DNA of 64,000 bases from Devosia litorisediminis (GCF_018334155.1 NZ_JAGXTP010000001.1:806001-870000), one strand, 5' to 3'; numbered from the stretch's first letter, positions 17,200 through 25,968 are shown. The notes: generated from the letters alone by a model not told the origin. Program-made: numbers and translations.

Positions 17200-18611
17200 C
17201 CCAGCCCGGCCATCAGACCGAGCCGCTTACGCATGGCGAAGCGGGCGACCAGCACCACGGCAACAATGCCCAGTCCTGCAGCCAGTCCCAGCCAGATGCC
17301 GACGCCACGCCAATCAAGCACAAGCCCGAGCACATAGGCGATGGGCAGGCCAATGAACCAGTAGCCGATAATGGCCATGATCATGGGCACCTTGGTATCG
17401 CTGAGCCCGCGCAGGGCATGGGCGGCAACAACCTGGGCGCCATCGACGATCTGGAAGAAGCCGGCAACCACTAGAAAGGTGGCGGCAAGCCCCAGCGCAT
17501 TGGCGTTGGCGGGCGAGCGTGGATCAAGGAACCACGACACGATCAGCGGCCCTGCCGTCAAAAACAGGATGCAGGTCAGAGTCATGAAACCTGTCCCCAA
17601 CGCAAAGGCGGTCCAGCCGGCCTTGCGTACGCCTTCGGCGTCCTTGCGGCCATAGGCGACGCCGACCCGCACTGTAGCCGCAGTGCCAAGCCCCAGTGGT
17701 ACCATGAAGGCCATGGAAGCGCATTGCAGCGCAACGGCGTGCGCGGCAATCTCATCGGTTCCCAGCAGGCCCATCAGCAATGCGGCGGCGGTGAACAGGC
17801 CCACTTCGGACAATACGGTCAGACCAATCGGGGTGCCGATGCGGAAGATTTCGCGGAAGCGCGGCCAGTCTGGCTTCCAGAAACGGATCATGATGTTGAA
17901 GCGCTTGAAACGGCGATGGCGCAGCACATAGGTCAGCATCAGGCCAAACATCAGCAGATTGGTCAGAACCGTCGCCACTGCAGAGCCCCGCAATTCGAGG
18001 CGCGGGAAGCCGAAATTGCCAAAGATCAGGGCATAATTGACGAGGGCATTGAACAGCACGCCACCGATGGTGATCAACAGGATGATGCGTGTGGAATCAA
18101 AGGCCGAAAGCAGCGAGCGCAGTGCAATAATTGCCAGCGCCGGGAACAGCATCCACACGCCGATCTGGATGTATTGTTCGGCCATCAGGGTGGTGTCAGG
18201 GTTCTGGCCCAATGCTGCAAAGATGGGTTTGATCTGCCAGAGAATGGGCACGAGCAGGGCGGCGATCACGATGGACGCCCACATGCCCTGCCGCACGACA
18301 CGGCGAACTGCCTTGATGTCGCGCGCGCCACGCGCCTGAGCGACCAGCGGCGCAACGGCGCCGACAATGCCCATCCCCCCCACAAGGAAGGGCATCAGGA
18401 AGGTGCTGGCTAGCGTGCCGGCGGCGAGGAATTCAGGGCCAAGCCAGCCGGTCATGATGACATCGGTTGTGGTCAAGGCGTTCTGGGCCAGTTGGGCAAT
18501 GACCAGTGGCCAGGCAAGTGTGAAGGTTGCGCGCAGTTCCGCCGCCCAGGTCGAGGCCCGTGGCACGGCTGGGGGTGGTGCAATCGGCGTAACCGTAACT
18601 TGCTCAATCAT
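17196..18611 (-). CDS. MATE family efflux transporter
   Basis: Multidrug and toxin extrusion transporter of 471 aa with about twelve membrane helices in two MatE repeats, each opening with an amphipathic segment (FTLAWPLVIAQLAQNALTTTDVIMTGWLG near the start; RFREIFRIGTPIGLTVLSEVGLF in the middle). MATE pumps expel cationic drugs or metabolites in exchange for Na+ or H+; the substrate here is unknown. The frame stays open upstream to 19094, but the ATG read from 18611 (MIEQVTVTPIAPPP) has AGGA upstream and places the first helix correctly. Confidence 0.92.
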   Translation of the reverse strand: MIEQVTVTPIAPPPAVPRASTWAAELRATFTLAWPLVIAQLAQNALTTTDVIMTGWLGPEFLAAGTLASTFLMPFLVGGMGIVGAVAPLVAQARGARDIKAVRRVVRQGMWASIVIAALLVPILWQIKPIFAALGQNPDTTLMAEQYIQIGVWMLFPALAIIALRSLLSAFDSTRIILLITIGGVLFNALVNYALIFGNFGFPRLELRGSAVATVLTNLLMFGLMLTYVLRHRRFKRFNIMIRFWKPDWPRFREIFRIGTPIGLTVLSEVGLFTAAALLMGLLGTDEIAAHAVALQCASMAFMVPLGLGTAATVRVGVAYGRKDAEGVRKAGWTAFALGTGFMTLTCILFLTAGPLIVSWFLDPRSPANANALGLAATFLVVAGFFQIVDGAQVVAAHALRGLSDTKVPMIMAIIGYWFIGLPIAYVLGLVLDWRGVGIWLGLAAGLGIVAVVLVARFAMRKRLGLMAGLG

Positions 18612-18699
18612 AAAGAAATGTCCTACTCGCAATGCCTGCTCTAGCTCAAAGCCGGGGTGGGCGGAAGAGGCGGGCCCACCGCCAGACGGGAGCCGAACG

Positions 18700-19077
18700 A
18701 TGGATGCGAAGAACGAGACTGGTGTGCGTGTGTTGCTGATTGCGGCAGGACTGATCGGGATAAGTGGCGTGATGGCGGCCGCTGCTGCCTCCCATGCCGG
18801 GGAGTCGCGCAATCTGGCGGCTATCGCCGCGATCTGCCTGTCGCATGGTCCGGCGCTTTTGGCTCTAGGTCTGCTGGGGCAGGGTCGTGTTCTGCAGAGT
18901 GCCGGCTGGTTGCTGGCGGGCGGTACACTGGTGTTTGCCGCGGATCTGGGCGTGCGCGAATGGATTGGGCATGGCGTGTTCCCCGGCGCAGCGCCCTTGG
19001 GCGGTATGGCAATGATCCTGGGCTGGATATGCATCAGCCTTGCCGGTGCACAGCGCATCCGGTTGGCATCTAAATAA
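18700..19077 (+). CDS. DUF423 family membrane protein
   Basis: Small inner-membrane protein of 125 aa with four predicted helices (starting near residues 9, 37, 65 and 97). The family is DUF423/TMEM256-like, recognised by the order of helices and the GVFPGAAPLGGMAMILGWICI segment at the end. Function is not established. The frame is open upstream, but the ATG at 18700 follows ACGGGAG and yields the expected length. It diverges from the MATE gene. Confidence 0.82.
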   Translation: MDAKNETGVRVLLIAAGLIGISGVMAAAAASHAGESRNLAAIAAICLSHGPALLALGLLGQGRVLQSAGWLLAGGTLVFAADLGVREWIGHGVFPGAAPLGGMAMILGWICISLAGAQRIRLASK

Positions 19078-19140
19078 AATCGGACTGGAACCATCCGCTG
19101 ACCGGCGCATTATGGACTTCGAGATCTTCTGGAGGGTTCC

Positions 19141-19413
19141 ATGCATAAAATTCTGATCCTAGCCGCTACCGTTCTTTCTCTCGCAGCTTGCACGACGACG
19201 CAGCAGGGTGCCGCTGTCGGCGCCGGTGCTGGTGCCGTTGTGGGTGCTGTTACGACAGGCAATGTTGTTGGTACGGCCGTTGGTGCCGGTATCGGTGGCG
19301 TGGTCGGCGCTGCAGCAGGCAATCTGCTCGGCAAGCGTCAGGGCTACGACAACCAGTGCGTGTACGAACGCGCCAATGGTACACGCTACTATGACGTCTG
19401 CCCCAAGGGCTAA
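19141..19413 (+). CDS. Glycine-zipper lipoprotein
   Basis: Protein of 90 aa with a lipoprotein signal: a hydrophobic start and the lipobox LAAC at residues 14-17. A glycine-zipper segment follows (AAVGAGAGAVVGAVTTGNVV and GAGIGGVVGAAAGNLLG), as in SlyB/OsmB-like and YMGG-type proteins, then a short soluble end with two cysteines (NQCVYER and DVCPKG). Such proteins sit in the outer membrane, and several relatives respond to envelope stress. The ribosome-binding site is TGGAGG just upstream. A terminator follows at 19464. Confidence 0.85.
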   Translation: MHKILILAATVLSLAACTTTQQGAAVGAGAGAVVGAVTTGNVVGTAVGAGIGGVVGAAAGNLLGKRQGYDNQCVYERANGTRYYDVCPKG

Positions 19414-19463
19414 ATCTAACGGCAGCATCGCCCCATGCTGCTGAGCGCCACACTGGCGCTTTG

Positions 19464-19502
19464 CACCCGGTCTTGGAGTAAATCCGGGGCCGGGTGTTTT
19501 TT
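19464..19502 (+). terminator. Intrinsic terminator after the glycine-zipper lipoprotein gene
   Basis: CACCCGG (19464-19470) pairs with CCGGGTG (19490-19496) and is followed by six Ts (19497-19502). Two further hairpins precede it: GCAGCAT/ATGCTGC (from 19423) and AGCGCC/GGCGCT (from 19445). This leaves a compact structured 3' region. Confidence 0.75.
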
Positions 19503-19707
19503 GATCAGAGTGAAACGCCTTGAATTTATTGCAGATAGCCGCCATATTTTGGGTCTACGACACTGTCTCGCGCTATCTGATCGACCGGTTTCGGCCGGGA
19601 ACTTGGCTATCTCCTGATCTGTGAATCGTTAGGCCGGGCCTGACTTTGGGTCCGTTTTCAACCCTTAGCCGCCCCACAGCGGCGACCACTTGTAAGGACT
19701 AAGTTCC

Positions 19708-19923
19708 ATGGCTGCCATCACCGGTACCGTAAAATTCTTCAACACAACCAAGGGCTTCGGCTTCATTTCGCCTGAAAATGGCGAAAAAGACGCATTTGTC
19801 CACATTTCGGCTGTCCAGCGTTCGGGCCTGCAGGGCCTGTATGAAGGTGACAAGGTCACCTATGAGCTTGAGACCGGCCGTGACGGCAAAGAGTCGGCAA
19901 CTAACCTGACCCTGCTCAGCTAA
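19708..19923 (+). CDS. cspA: Cold-shock protein (CspA family)
   Basis: Single cold-shock domain of 71 aa that binds single-stranded RNA and DNA. The two RNA-binding motifs are intact: KGFGFISP (RNP1) and DAFVHISAVQ (RNP2). AAGGA precedes the ATG. The 200 bases between the previous terminator and this start form a long leader with a GCCGC/GCGGC hairpin at 19667-19682 just ahead of the ribosome-binding site. Long structured leaders are usual for temperature-controlled csp genes. Which paralogue this is cannot be told from one window. Confidence 0.95.
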   Translation: MAAITGTVKFFNTTKGFGFISPENGEKDAFVHISAVQRSGLQGLYEGDKVTYELETGRDGKESATNLTLLS

Positions 19924-19945
19924 TTTCGGCTGCAGTGATTTATGG

Positions 19946-19971
19946 AAGGGCCCTTCACGGGGCCCTTTTTT
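19946..19971 (+). terminator. Intrinsic terminator after cspA
   Basis: AAGGGCCC (19946-19953) and GGGCCCTT form a strong stem around a TTCACG loop, followed by a T-run ending at 19971. It separates cspA from the NUDIX gene. Confidence 0.88.
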
Positions 19972-20055
19972 GTGGGCGCCTGGTGGCAGAAAGCTTGGCC
20001 TGCGATAGCGATGTGTTATGTGACAGGAAAAGGCTGCTCAGCCAAAAGGACGTCG

Positions 20056-20511
20056 ATGTTCAAGAATTTCCTGCGCAATTGGAGCCCCAAGGTTGAAACG
20101 CCGGCCGAGTACCGTCAGGCGGGCGCCTTGCCCTATGCCCTGATCGATGGACGGCTGAGCGTTTTGCTGATCACCTCGCGCCGTAATGGGCGCTGGATAT
20201 TTCCAAAGGGGGCGATCGAACCCAATATGTCGCCCAGCGAAAGTGCGGCCATGGAAGCACTCGAAGAAGCTGGGGTTGTCGGCAAGATCGAGGATACCCC
20301 GATCGGTAGCTATCGCACCGGATCGGATATCGACGGATCGGCTCTGGTGGATGTCGAGATCTATCCCATGCTGGTCGAGACCCAGCTTGATACCTGGAAA
20401 GAACAGGATCAGCGGCTTCGGCACTGGGCCGTGATGTCCGAGGCTCAGCGCCTGCTGGTTGATCCGGCCCTGCGCCGCATCGCCAAGTCGCTCGCCAAAC
20501 GGGTGGGCTGA
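20056..20511 (+). CDS. NUDIX hydrolase
   Basis: Protein of 151 aa with a NUDIX fold that cleaves nucleoside-diphosphate-type bonds. The NUDIX box spans KGAIEPNMSPSESAAMEALE and continues EAGV. The essential glutamates of the E-x-x-E-E core are present, but the usual Arg before them is Met, a variant seen in other alphaproteobacterial members. I cannot tell which substrate it uses (diadenosine or inositol polyphosphates are possible). AAAAGGA precedes the ATG at 20056; the longer upstream frame runs through the cspA terminator and is rejected. It converges on the phosphate transporter gene with a 2-base gap. Confidence 0.87.
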   Translation: MFKNFLRNWSPKVETPAEYRQAGALPYALIDGRLSVLLITSRRNGRWIFPKGAIEPNMSPSESAAMEALEEAGVVGKIEDTPIGSYRTGSDIDGSALVDVEIYPMLVETQLDTWKEQDQRLRHWAVMSEAQRLLVDPALRRIAKSLAKRVG

Positions 20512-20513
20512 GC

Positions 20514-22013
20514 CTAGCCGATCACCAGATTAAGGCCGAGAAATACCAGCGCGGCCAGCACGGCTGACGCCGGAACCGTAATCACCCAGGCTGCCGCGAT
20601 GCTCAGCACATGCTGGCGTCGAACCAGACGCCGCCGGGCCTGCTGACGCTCCTTGGCCAGCGCATCTTCGGGCGTGGCATTGAGCATGGCTGGGTCGACG
20701 AAACGAGCCTGAGCGGGGACGGCATTGCCCTTCATTTCGCGCTGGGCGATGTATTCGCGCAGGAAGCCGACGCCGAAGATGGCGCCCACGGCGATATGGG
20801 TGGACGACACCGGTAGACCCAGGGCCGACGCAGCCAGCACGGTGCAGGCGGCTGACAGTGCCACGCAATAAGCGCGGATCTCGTTGAGCTTGGTGATCTG
20901 TTCGCCAACCTTGCGGATAAGGCGTGGTCCGAACAGGGCCAACCCCAGCGCAATGCCCACCGCGCCGATAAACAGCACCCATAGCGGCAGGGCCAGACCG
21001 GCGGACTCCATGTGCCCGGTCTGGATCGTGGTGACGATGGCAGCGAAGGGCCCCACTGCGTTGGCGACGTCATTGGCGCCGTGAGCAAAGGAGAGCAGTG
21101 CAGCCGCCACGATCAAAGGTACGCGGAACAGCTTGGCGATGTGCTTCTTGCGGTTCTCGATGGTCAGCGACTGGCGGCGCACCATCGGCATGGCGATGAT
21201 CCAGCCCAAAGCCGCAAAGGACAGACCCAACAACATGACCAGTGGCAGGTCGGGCTTCCAGATGCGCTTGAGACCCTTGGTGGCCAGATACATGGCAAAG
21301 ATACCCGTCATCAGGGCCACAAGAATAGGCACCCAGACGCGCGCCGCCGAAATCATGTCGATGCGATTGGTGATGGTGACGCGGATAATGGTCAGCAGGA
21401 TGGCCGCGAAGATGCCGCCCAGCATGGGGGAGATCACCCAGCTGGCCGCGATGGTACCAATGATGGGCCAGGCGATGAAACCGAAGCCTGCCGATGCCAC
21501 GCCGGCGCCGACCACACCGCCGACTACCGCATGAGTGGTGGAAACGGGCGCGCCGATAATAGTGGCCAGATTGACCCAGAGAGCGGAGGCGAGCAGGGCC
21601 GCCATCATCACCAGAACGAAGGTGTCGCCGTCGAGCTGTTCGCCGATCAGCAGGTCGCGGGCCACGGTGTTGACCACGTCGCCACCAGCAAGCAGGGCGC
21701 CGGCGGCTTCGAAAGTGCCGGCGATAATCAGGGCGCCCAGCATGGTCAGCGCCTTGGAGCCAACGGCGGGGCCCATATTGTTGGCGACGTCATTGGCACC
21801 GACATTGAGCGCCATGTAGCCGGCGATCACCGCGGCGATGACCACCAGATAGCTGGTGGGACCGTCGGCAACCACAAAGCTGGCCCAGACGGCAGCCGCC
21901 AGCAGAAATACCAGAGCGATGCCCGGACCGGCCAAAGAGCGGGCAAGGTCGTGGGTGGCGACTTCGAGGCCGGAGACCCGCTTGAGGTCCTTGTCCAGCG
22001 CGGGCTTTGCCAT
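20514..22013 (-). CDS. pit: PiT family inorganic phosphate transporter
   Basis: Membrane transporter of 499 aa that takes up phosphate (as metal phosphate in bacterial relatives) driven by protons. The PiT signature occurs twice, once per half: GANDVANNMGPAVGS near residue 72 and GANDVANAVGPFAA near residue 317, each in a hydrophobic repeat. About ten to twelve helices are visible. The ATG read from 22013 (MAKPALDKDL) has GGA nine bases upstream; a GTG two codons earlier sits too close. A Pho-box-like direct repeat overlaps the start (22013-22030). In Sinorhizobium the pit gene is repressed by PhoB, so control at this spot is plausible. Confidence 0.93.
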   Translation of the reverse strand: MAKPALDKDLKRVSGLEVATHDLARSLAGPGIALVFLLAAAVWASFVVADGPTSYLVVIAAVIAGYMALNVGANDVANNMGPAVGSKALTMLGALIIAGTFEAAGALLAGGDVVNTVARDLLIGEQLDGDTFVLVMMAALLASALWVNLATIIGAPVSTTHAVVGGVVGAGVASAGFGFIAWPIIGTIAASWVISPMLGGIFAAILLTIIRVTITNRIDMISAARVWVPILVALMTGIFAMYLATKGLKRIWKPDLPLVMLLGLSFAALGWIIAMPMVRRQSLTIENRKKHIAKLFRVPLIVAAALLSFAHGANDVANAVGPFAAIVTTIQTGHMESAGLALPLWVLFIGAVGIALGLALFGPRLIRKVGEQITKLNEIRAYCVALSAACTVLAASALGLPVSSTHIAVGAIFGVGFLREYIAQREMKGNAVPAQARFVDPAMLNATPEDALAKERQQARRRLVRRQHVLSIAAAWVITVPASAVLAALVFLGLNLVIG

Positions 22014-22030
22014 TGTCACATATCCGTCAC
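22013..22030 (+). promoter_or_regulatory. Pho-box-like repeat at the pit start
   Basis: TTGTCAC (22013-22019) and CCGTCAC (22024-22030) are separated by ATAT, giving the 11-base period of PhoB sites. The site overlaps the pit start codon, a position suited to repression. Only two units are visible, so chance is a real possibility. Confidence 0.3.
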
Positions 22031-22176
22031 ATGAAGCGTTTGGTGGGCAATACCATTGTCAGCGCAAATGGCTACCCCTCTTGTTGCACGCTACCCCAGT
22101 TGATTGCGCCGGTGGTCGCGATATCTGCCGCGGTCACAGAAAATCGCACTGCTGGACGCTCTGAACCCTCGAGGTC

Positions 22177-22206
22177 TTGACAGCTTTGCGGCAATGCTCC
22201 TATCAA
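22177..22206 (+). promoter_or_regulatory. Promoter of the ilvBN leader transcript
   Basis: TTGACA (22177-22182, a perfect -35) and TATCAA (22201-22206) are 18 bases apart. Transcription would begin near 22213, about 24 bases before the leader peptide start. Confidence 0.6.
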
Positions 22207-22236
22207 TGCGACCATAATTTTATATGGAGAGGTCCC

Positions 22237-22287
22237 GTGCGGGCACTCATTCTCGTAGTACGCAGGCGCATCGGCAACGTGGGATAA
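22237..22287 (+). CDS. ilvB leader peptide (attenuation)
   Basis: A 16-codon frame starts with GTG behind GGAGAGG and reads MRALILVVRRRIGNVG before TAA. Seven of its codons are for Leu, Ile or Val, five of them in a row (L-I-L-V-V, 22246-22260), and it lies directly upstream of acetolactate synthase. This is the form of a branched-chain amino acid leader: ribosomes slowed at those codons when charged Leu, Ile or Val tRNAs are scarce would alter folding of the RNA downstream. It is too short for usual gene finders. Expression as a peptide is inferred from position, ribosome-binding site and composition. Confidence 0.8.
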   Translation: MRALILVVRRRIGNVG

Positions 22288-22341
22288 GATCCCGCGCGAT
22301 AGCTGGTGCGCCGAAAACAGGTCCCGAACGGGGCCTTTTTT
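22265..22341 (+). terminator. Attenuator structure and terminator before ilvB
   Basis: GGCGCA (22265-22270) can pair with TGCGCC (22307-22312), enclosing a second stem GTGGGAT (22279-22285) with ATCCCGC (22289-22295). These would form when the leader is read without delay. Then GGTCCC (22320-22325) and GGGGCC (22330-22335) form a hairpin followed by six Ts, an intrinsic terminator 67 bases before ilvB. Stalling in the L-I-L-V-V codons would cover the first arm. The exact antiterminator partner is not clear to me. Confidence 0.75.
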
Positions 22342-22407
22342 ATTGCCCGGTTTTCGCCAACTACGAGACTGGGTCAGGACAATGGACTGAAGGAAGGAAC
22401 AAGAATT

Positions 22408-24177
22408 ATGGCCGAAAGAATGACCGGCGCGGAAATGGTAATCCAGGCGCTGTGCGATCAGGGGGTCGAACATATCTTCGGTTATCCGGGCGGCGCTGCT
22501 TTGCCGATCTATGATGCCATGTTCCAGCAGGACACTATCCAGCACATCCTGGTGCGCCATGAGCAGGGTGCTACCCACATGGCTGAAGGCTATGCGCGTT
22601 CCACCGGCAAGCCCGGCGTCGTGCTGGTGACCTCGGGTCCCGGCGCAACCAATGCGGTGACCGGGCTGACCGATGCGCTGATGGATTCCATTCCCATGGT
22701 CTGCATCACGGCGCAGGTGCCCACCACGCTGATCGGCACCGACGCCTTTCAGGAGTGCGACACGGTCGGCATCACCCGCAGCTGCACCAAGTATAATTAT
22801 CTGGTCAAACGCATCGAAGACCTGCCGCGCATCATGCACGAGGCTTTCCTGATCGCCTCGACCGGCCGGCCTGGCCCGGTGGTGATCGACATCCCCAAGG
22901 ATGTGCAGTTTGCCATGGGCGACTACTACAAGCCCGATCTCGAGACACTGCGCCATCAGAGCTACCGCCCGCAGGTGGATGGCGACGCGGCCGCAATCGA
23001 AGCCGCTGTGGACCTGATGCTCAAGGCCGAACGCCCGATCTTTTATACTGGCGGTGGCGTGATCAATGCTGGTCCAGAGGCCTCCGCGCATCTGCGCGAG
23101 CTGGCCGAGTTGACCGGCTTCCCGGTGACCTCGACGTTGATGGGTCTGGGCGCCTTTCCTGCCTCCAATCCGCAATGGATGGGCATGCTGGGCATGCACG
23201 GCAGCTACGAGGCCAATCTGGCGATGCATGATTGCGACGTCATGATCAATATCGGCGCGCGGTTTGACGACCGCATCACCGGCCGCATTGACGCGTTCTC
23301 GCCCAATAGCGCCAAGATCCATGTCGATATCGACCCCTCATCAATCAACAAGGTGGTGCGCGTCGATGTGCCGATCATCGGCGATTGCGAACGCGTTCTG
23401 TCCGAGATGGTGCGGGTGTGGCGCAGCAAGACCAATCAGCCGCGTACCGAGGCGATTGCCCCATGGTGGAAGCAGATCGAAGCGTGGCGTGCGGTCAATT
23501 CGCTGGGCTACAAGAACTCCGACACGGTGATCAAGCCGCAATACGCCATTGAGCGCCTTTATGAGGCCAGCAAGAAGCAGGGCAAGGAGGTGTTCATCAC
23601 CACCGAGGTGGGGCAGCACCAGATGTGGGCAGCGCAGCACTTCCACTTCGACAAGCCGAACCACTGGATGACCTCAGGTGGTCTGGGCACGATGGGCTAT
23701 GGCCTGCCAGCCGCGGTCGGCGTGCAGGTGGCGCATCCTGATGCACTGGTAATCGACATTGCCGGCGAAGCCAGCGTGCAGATGACCATGCAGGAGATTT
23801 CGACGGCGGTGCAGTATCGCCTGCCGATCAAGATCTTCATCCTCAACAATGAGCGCATGGGCATGGTTCGCCAGTGGCAGGACCTGCTGCATGGTTCGCG
23901 CTATGCGCACTCCTATTCGGAATCGCTGCCCGATTTCGTCAAGCTTGCCGAGGCCTATGGCGGCAAGGGCATTCGCTGCGAGAACCCTGCCGAGCTCGAC
24001 GCCGCGATTGCCGAAATGTTCGACTATGACGGCCCGGTGCTGTTTGACGTGATCGTGGAGAAGGACGAGAACTGCCTGCCCATGATCCCTTCGGGCAAGC
24101 CGCATAATGAGATCATCCTGCCCGATACGGCCAACATTGGGTCCATCATCGACGAGAAGGGACGGCAGCTCGTCTAG
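22408..24177 (+). CDS. ilvB: Acetolactate synthase, large (catalytic) subunit
   Basis: Thiamine-diphosphate enzyme of 589 aa that joins two pyruvates, or pyruvate and 2-oxobutyrate, in the first shared step of valine, leucine and isoleucine synthesis. The order is the N-terminal pyrimidine-binding domain (GYPGGAALPIYDA, catalytic Glu in RHEQGATHMAEGYAR), the central FAD-binding domain, and the C-terminal cofactor-binding domain (GGLGTMGYGLPAAVG, then GEAS...NN, where Glu stands in the usual Asp place of the metal motif). AGGAAGGA precedes the ATG at 22408; upstream in-frame starts lie inside the attenuator. ilvN follows after 22 bases. Confidence 0.97.
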   Translation: MAERMTGAEMVIQALCDQGVEHIFGYPGGAALPIYDAMFQQDTIQHILVRHEQGATHMAEGYARSTGKPGVVLVTSGPGATNAVTGLTDALMDSIPMVCITAQVPTTLIGTDAFQECDTVGITRSCTKYNYLVKRIEDLPRIMHEAFLIASTGRPGPVVIDIPKDVQFAMGDYYKPDLETLRHQSYRPQVDGDAAAIEAAVDLMLKAERPIFYTGGGVINAGPEASAHLRELAELTGFPVTSTLMGLGAFPASNPQWMGMLGMHGSYEANLAMHDCDVMINIGARFDDRITGRIDAFSPNSAKIHVDIDPSSINKVVRVDVPIIGDCERVLSEMVRVWRSKTNQPRTEAIAPWWKQIEAWRAVNSLGYKNSDTVIKPQYAIERLYEASKKQGKEVFITTEVGQHQMWAAQHFHFDKPNHWMTSGGLGTMGYGLPAAVGVQVAHPDALVIDIAGEASVQMTMQEISTAVQYRLPIKIFILNNERMGMVRQWQDLLHGSRYAHSYSESLPDFVKLAEAYGGKGIRCENPAELDAAIAEMFDYDGPVLFDVIVEKDENCLPMIPSGKPHNEIILPDTANIGSIIDEKGRQLV

Positions 24178-24199
24178 GGCGCTGCAGAGGAGAACAATC

Positions 24200-24754
24200 A
24201 TGAACGCACATTTGCAGCCCACCGGCTCCGCCTATTTCCTGACCAGCGAAACCCAGGAAATCGAACGCCACACGCTCTCCGTGCTGGTCGACAATGAGCC
24301 GGGTATTCTCGCCCGGGTCGTCGGTCTGTTTTCGGCGCGTGGCTACAATATCGAAAGCCTGACCGTCAGTGAGACCGAACACGGCCGGCGACTTAGTCGC
24401 ATCACCGTTGTTGTCATCGCCACGCCCAAGACGCTGATCCAGATCAAGCTGCAGCTTGAGCGGTTGGTGCCGGTCCACAAGGTGCACGATCTGACGGCTG
24501 AAGGCGCATCGCTGGAGCGTGAGCTGGCGCTGATCAAGGTTGCCGGTTCGGGCGATCACCGCGCCGAGACGTTGCGGCTGGCCGATGCCTTCCGCGCGCA
24601 GATCGTTGATGCCTCGGTGGAGAGCTTTGTGTTCGAAGTGACGGGCAAGCCGGCCAAGATCGACAGCTTCATCGCACTGATGCAGCCTCTGGGGCTGGTC
24701 GAAGTCGTCCGCACCGGCCTGGCTGCAATCTCGCGCGGGCCGCAGAGCATGTAA
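24200..24754 (+). CDS. ilvN: Acetolactate synthase, small (regulatory) subunit
   Basis: Regulatory subunit of 184 aa that activates the large subunit and gives feedback inhibition by branched-chain amino acids. An ACT domain opens the protein (HTLSVLVDNEPGILARVVGL, then FSARGYNIESLTVSETE), where valine-type effectors bind, and the C-terminal half is the ALS_ss domain (SFVFEVTGKPAKIDSFIALM). I start at the ATG at 24200 (MNAHLQPTGS), preceded by GAGGAGAAC; the open frame further upstream overlaps ilvB. It belongs to one transcript with ilvB. Some genomes call it ilvH. Confidence 0.96.
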   Translation: MNAHLQPTGSAYFLTSETQEIERHTLSVLVDNEPGILARVVGLFSARGYNIESLTVSETEHGRRLSRITVVVIATPKTLIQIKLQLERLVPVHKVHDLTAEGASLERELALIKVAGSGDHRAETLRLADAFRAQIVDASVESFVFEVTGKPAKIDSFIALMQPLGLVEVVRTGLAAISRGPQSM

Positions 24755-24968
24755 GACTGCGCCGGATTCAAACTCAGCGCGAGGCGGCGAAATCTGCCTG
24801 CGCTGTTGCTGTGCCGAGCGGTGGTGCGGTGCTTGTCGCGACGCCCTGACATCTTCGGTAGGGCAGGGTGGCGCCATATGAATGCCTGATGGGTCTCATC
24901 ACAAATGCCGGTTGGGCGCGTCGGCGCCAATGGTGTAGTGATTCACCGACTTCAGTTCTGGTGCGCTC

Positions 24969-25712
24969 ATGACCCTGCTTTCCGTCAATCTCAACGCTGT
25001 CGCGCAATTGCGCAATCGTCGCGATCTGCCCTGGCCCAGTGTGGTCGGGATTGCGCGCGTGGTGCTTGATGCGGGTGCCAGCGGCATCACCATTCATCCA
25101 CGCCCTGATGAGCGCCATATCCGGCGCACCGATGTGTTCGAACTGGCCGACATGTTGCGCGCGGAATACCCCGAGGCCGAGTTCAACATCGAGGGCTATC
25201 CCAGCCCCGATTTCATCGCACTGATCCAGCAGGTCAACCCGCAGCAGGTCACGCTGGTGCCCGACAGTCCAGAGCAGGCGACCTCGGATCATGGCTGGGA
25301 CTTTCATGGCAAGGGCAATTACCTGACCTCGATGGTGCAGCAGATCAAGGCGCCGGGGCGGCGGGTTTCGCTGTTTTGTGATCCCGAAGCGGGGATTGAC
25401 GGGGTGACAGCGGCCAAGGCCACGGGTGCTGATCGGATCGAGCTCTACACCGGCCCGTATGGCGGCTGTTACGCTGACCCTGACAAGGCCGAGTACGAAC
25501 TGGCCGCACTCTCGGAGACGGCGCGGGCCGCCCATGCAGCAGGAATGGGCGTCAATGCAGGCCACGATCTGACACTGGACAACCTCCCGGCATTTCAGGC
25601 CGCGGTGCATGGTGTGGACGAAGTTTCGATCGGGCATGGGCTGACGGCCGATGCCTTGCTGATGGGCTTTGGTCCTGCGGTCAAAGCCTATTGTGCCGTA
25701 CTGGACGACTGA
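24969..25712 (+). CDS. pdxJ: Pyridoxine 5'-phosphate synthase
   Basis: PdxJ closes the ring of vitamin B6 by condensing 1-deoxyxylulose 5-phosphate with aminoacetone phosphate. It is a TIM barrel of 247 aa. Typical landmarks are LSVNLNAVAQLRNRR at the start, GITIHPRPDERHIRRTDV (phosphate and substrate binding), FNIEGYPSPDF, TLVPDSPEQATSDHGWDF with its catalytic Glu nearby, and GMGVNAGHDLTLDNLP at the end. About 214 bases separate it from ilvN, with no clear terminator, so whether it shares a transcript is unclear. Confidence 0.95.
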   Translation: MTLLSVNLNAVAQLRNRRDLPWPSVVGIARVVLDAGASGITIHPRPDERHIRRTDVFELADMLRAEYPEAEFNIEGYPSPDFIALIQQVNPQQVTLVPDSPEQATSDHGWDFHGKGNYLTSMVQQIKAPGRRVSLFCDPEAGIDGVTAAKATGADRIELYTGPYGGCYADPDKAEYELAALSETARAAHAAGMGVNAGHDLTLDNLPAFQAAVHGVDEVSIGHGLTADALLMGFGPAVKAYCAVLDD

Positions 25713-25968
25713 GTCGGCGGTTTTGCTGGCTGATGCGCACAGGATTGTAGGGTCTTTGGCGAACAGTGCGTCGCCAGAGTCTCGCTATTGCCACGCTGAC
25801 CGGTCGTTCCAGCGGCTCACTGGGCAATAAACCCATGTTTTCTTATACTTACATGTGTGTGCCCTGGGCAGTTCGCTGTCCCTGAGCGACAGTGCCGTAC
25901 CTCCTTGTGAGTCATCGTAATAGGCACATATATCGCCTCAGTTACGATTTGTTACCAAGGAGGACGCC

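Noticed and set aside
20996-22034. 340-codon plus-strand frame under the phosphate transporter
   Set aside because: Translation is Gly/Asp/Gln/His-rich and low complexity, the usual antisense of a membrane protein gene; the PiT signatures are on the minus strand.
22072-23322. 416-codon minus-strand frame over ilvB and its leader
   Set aside because: Antisense to a certain gene and to the attenuator; no domain seen.
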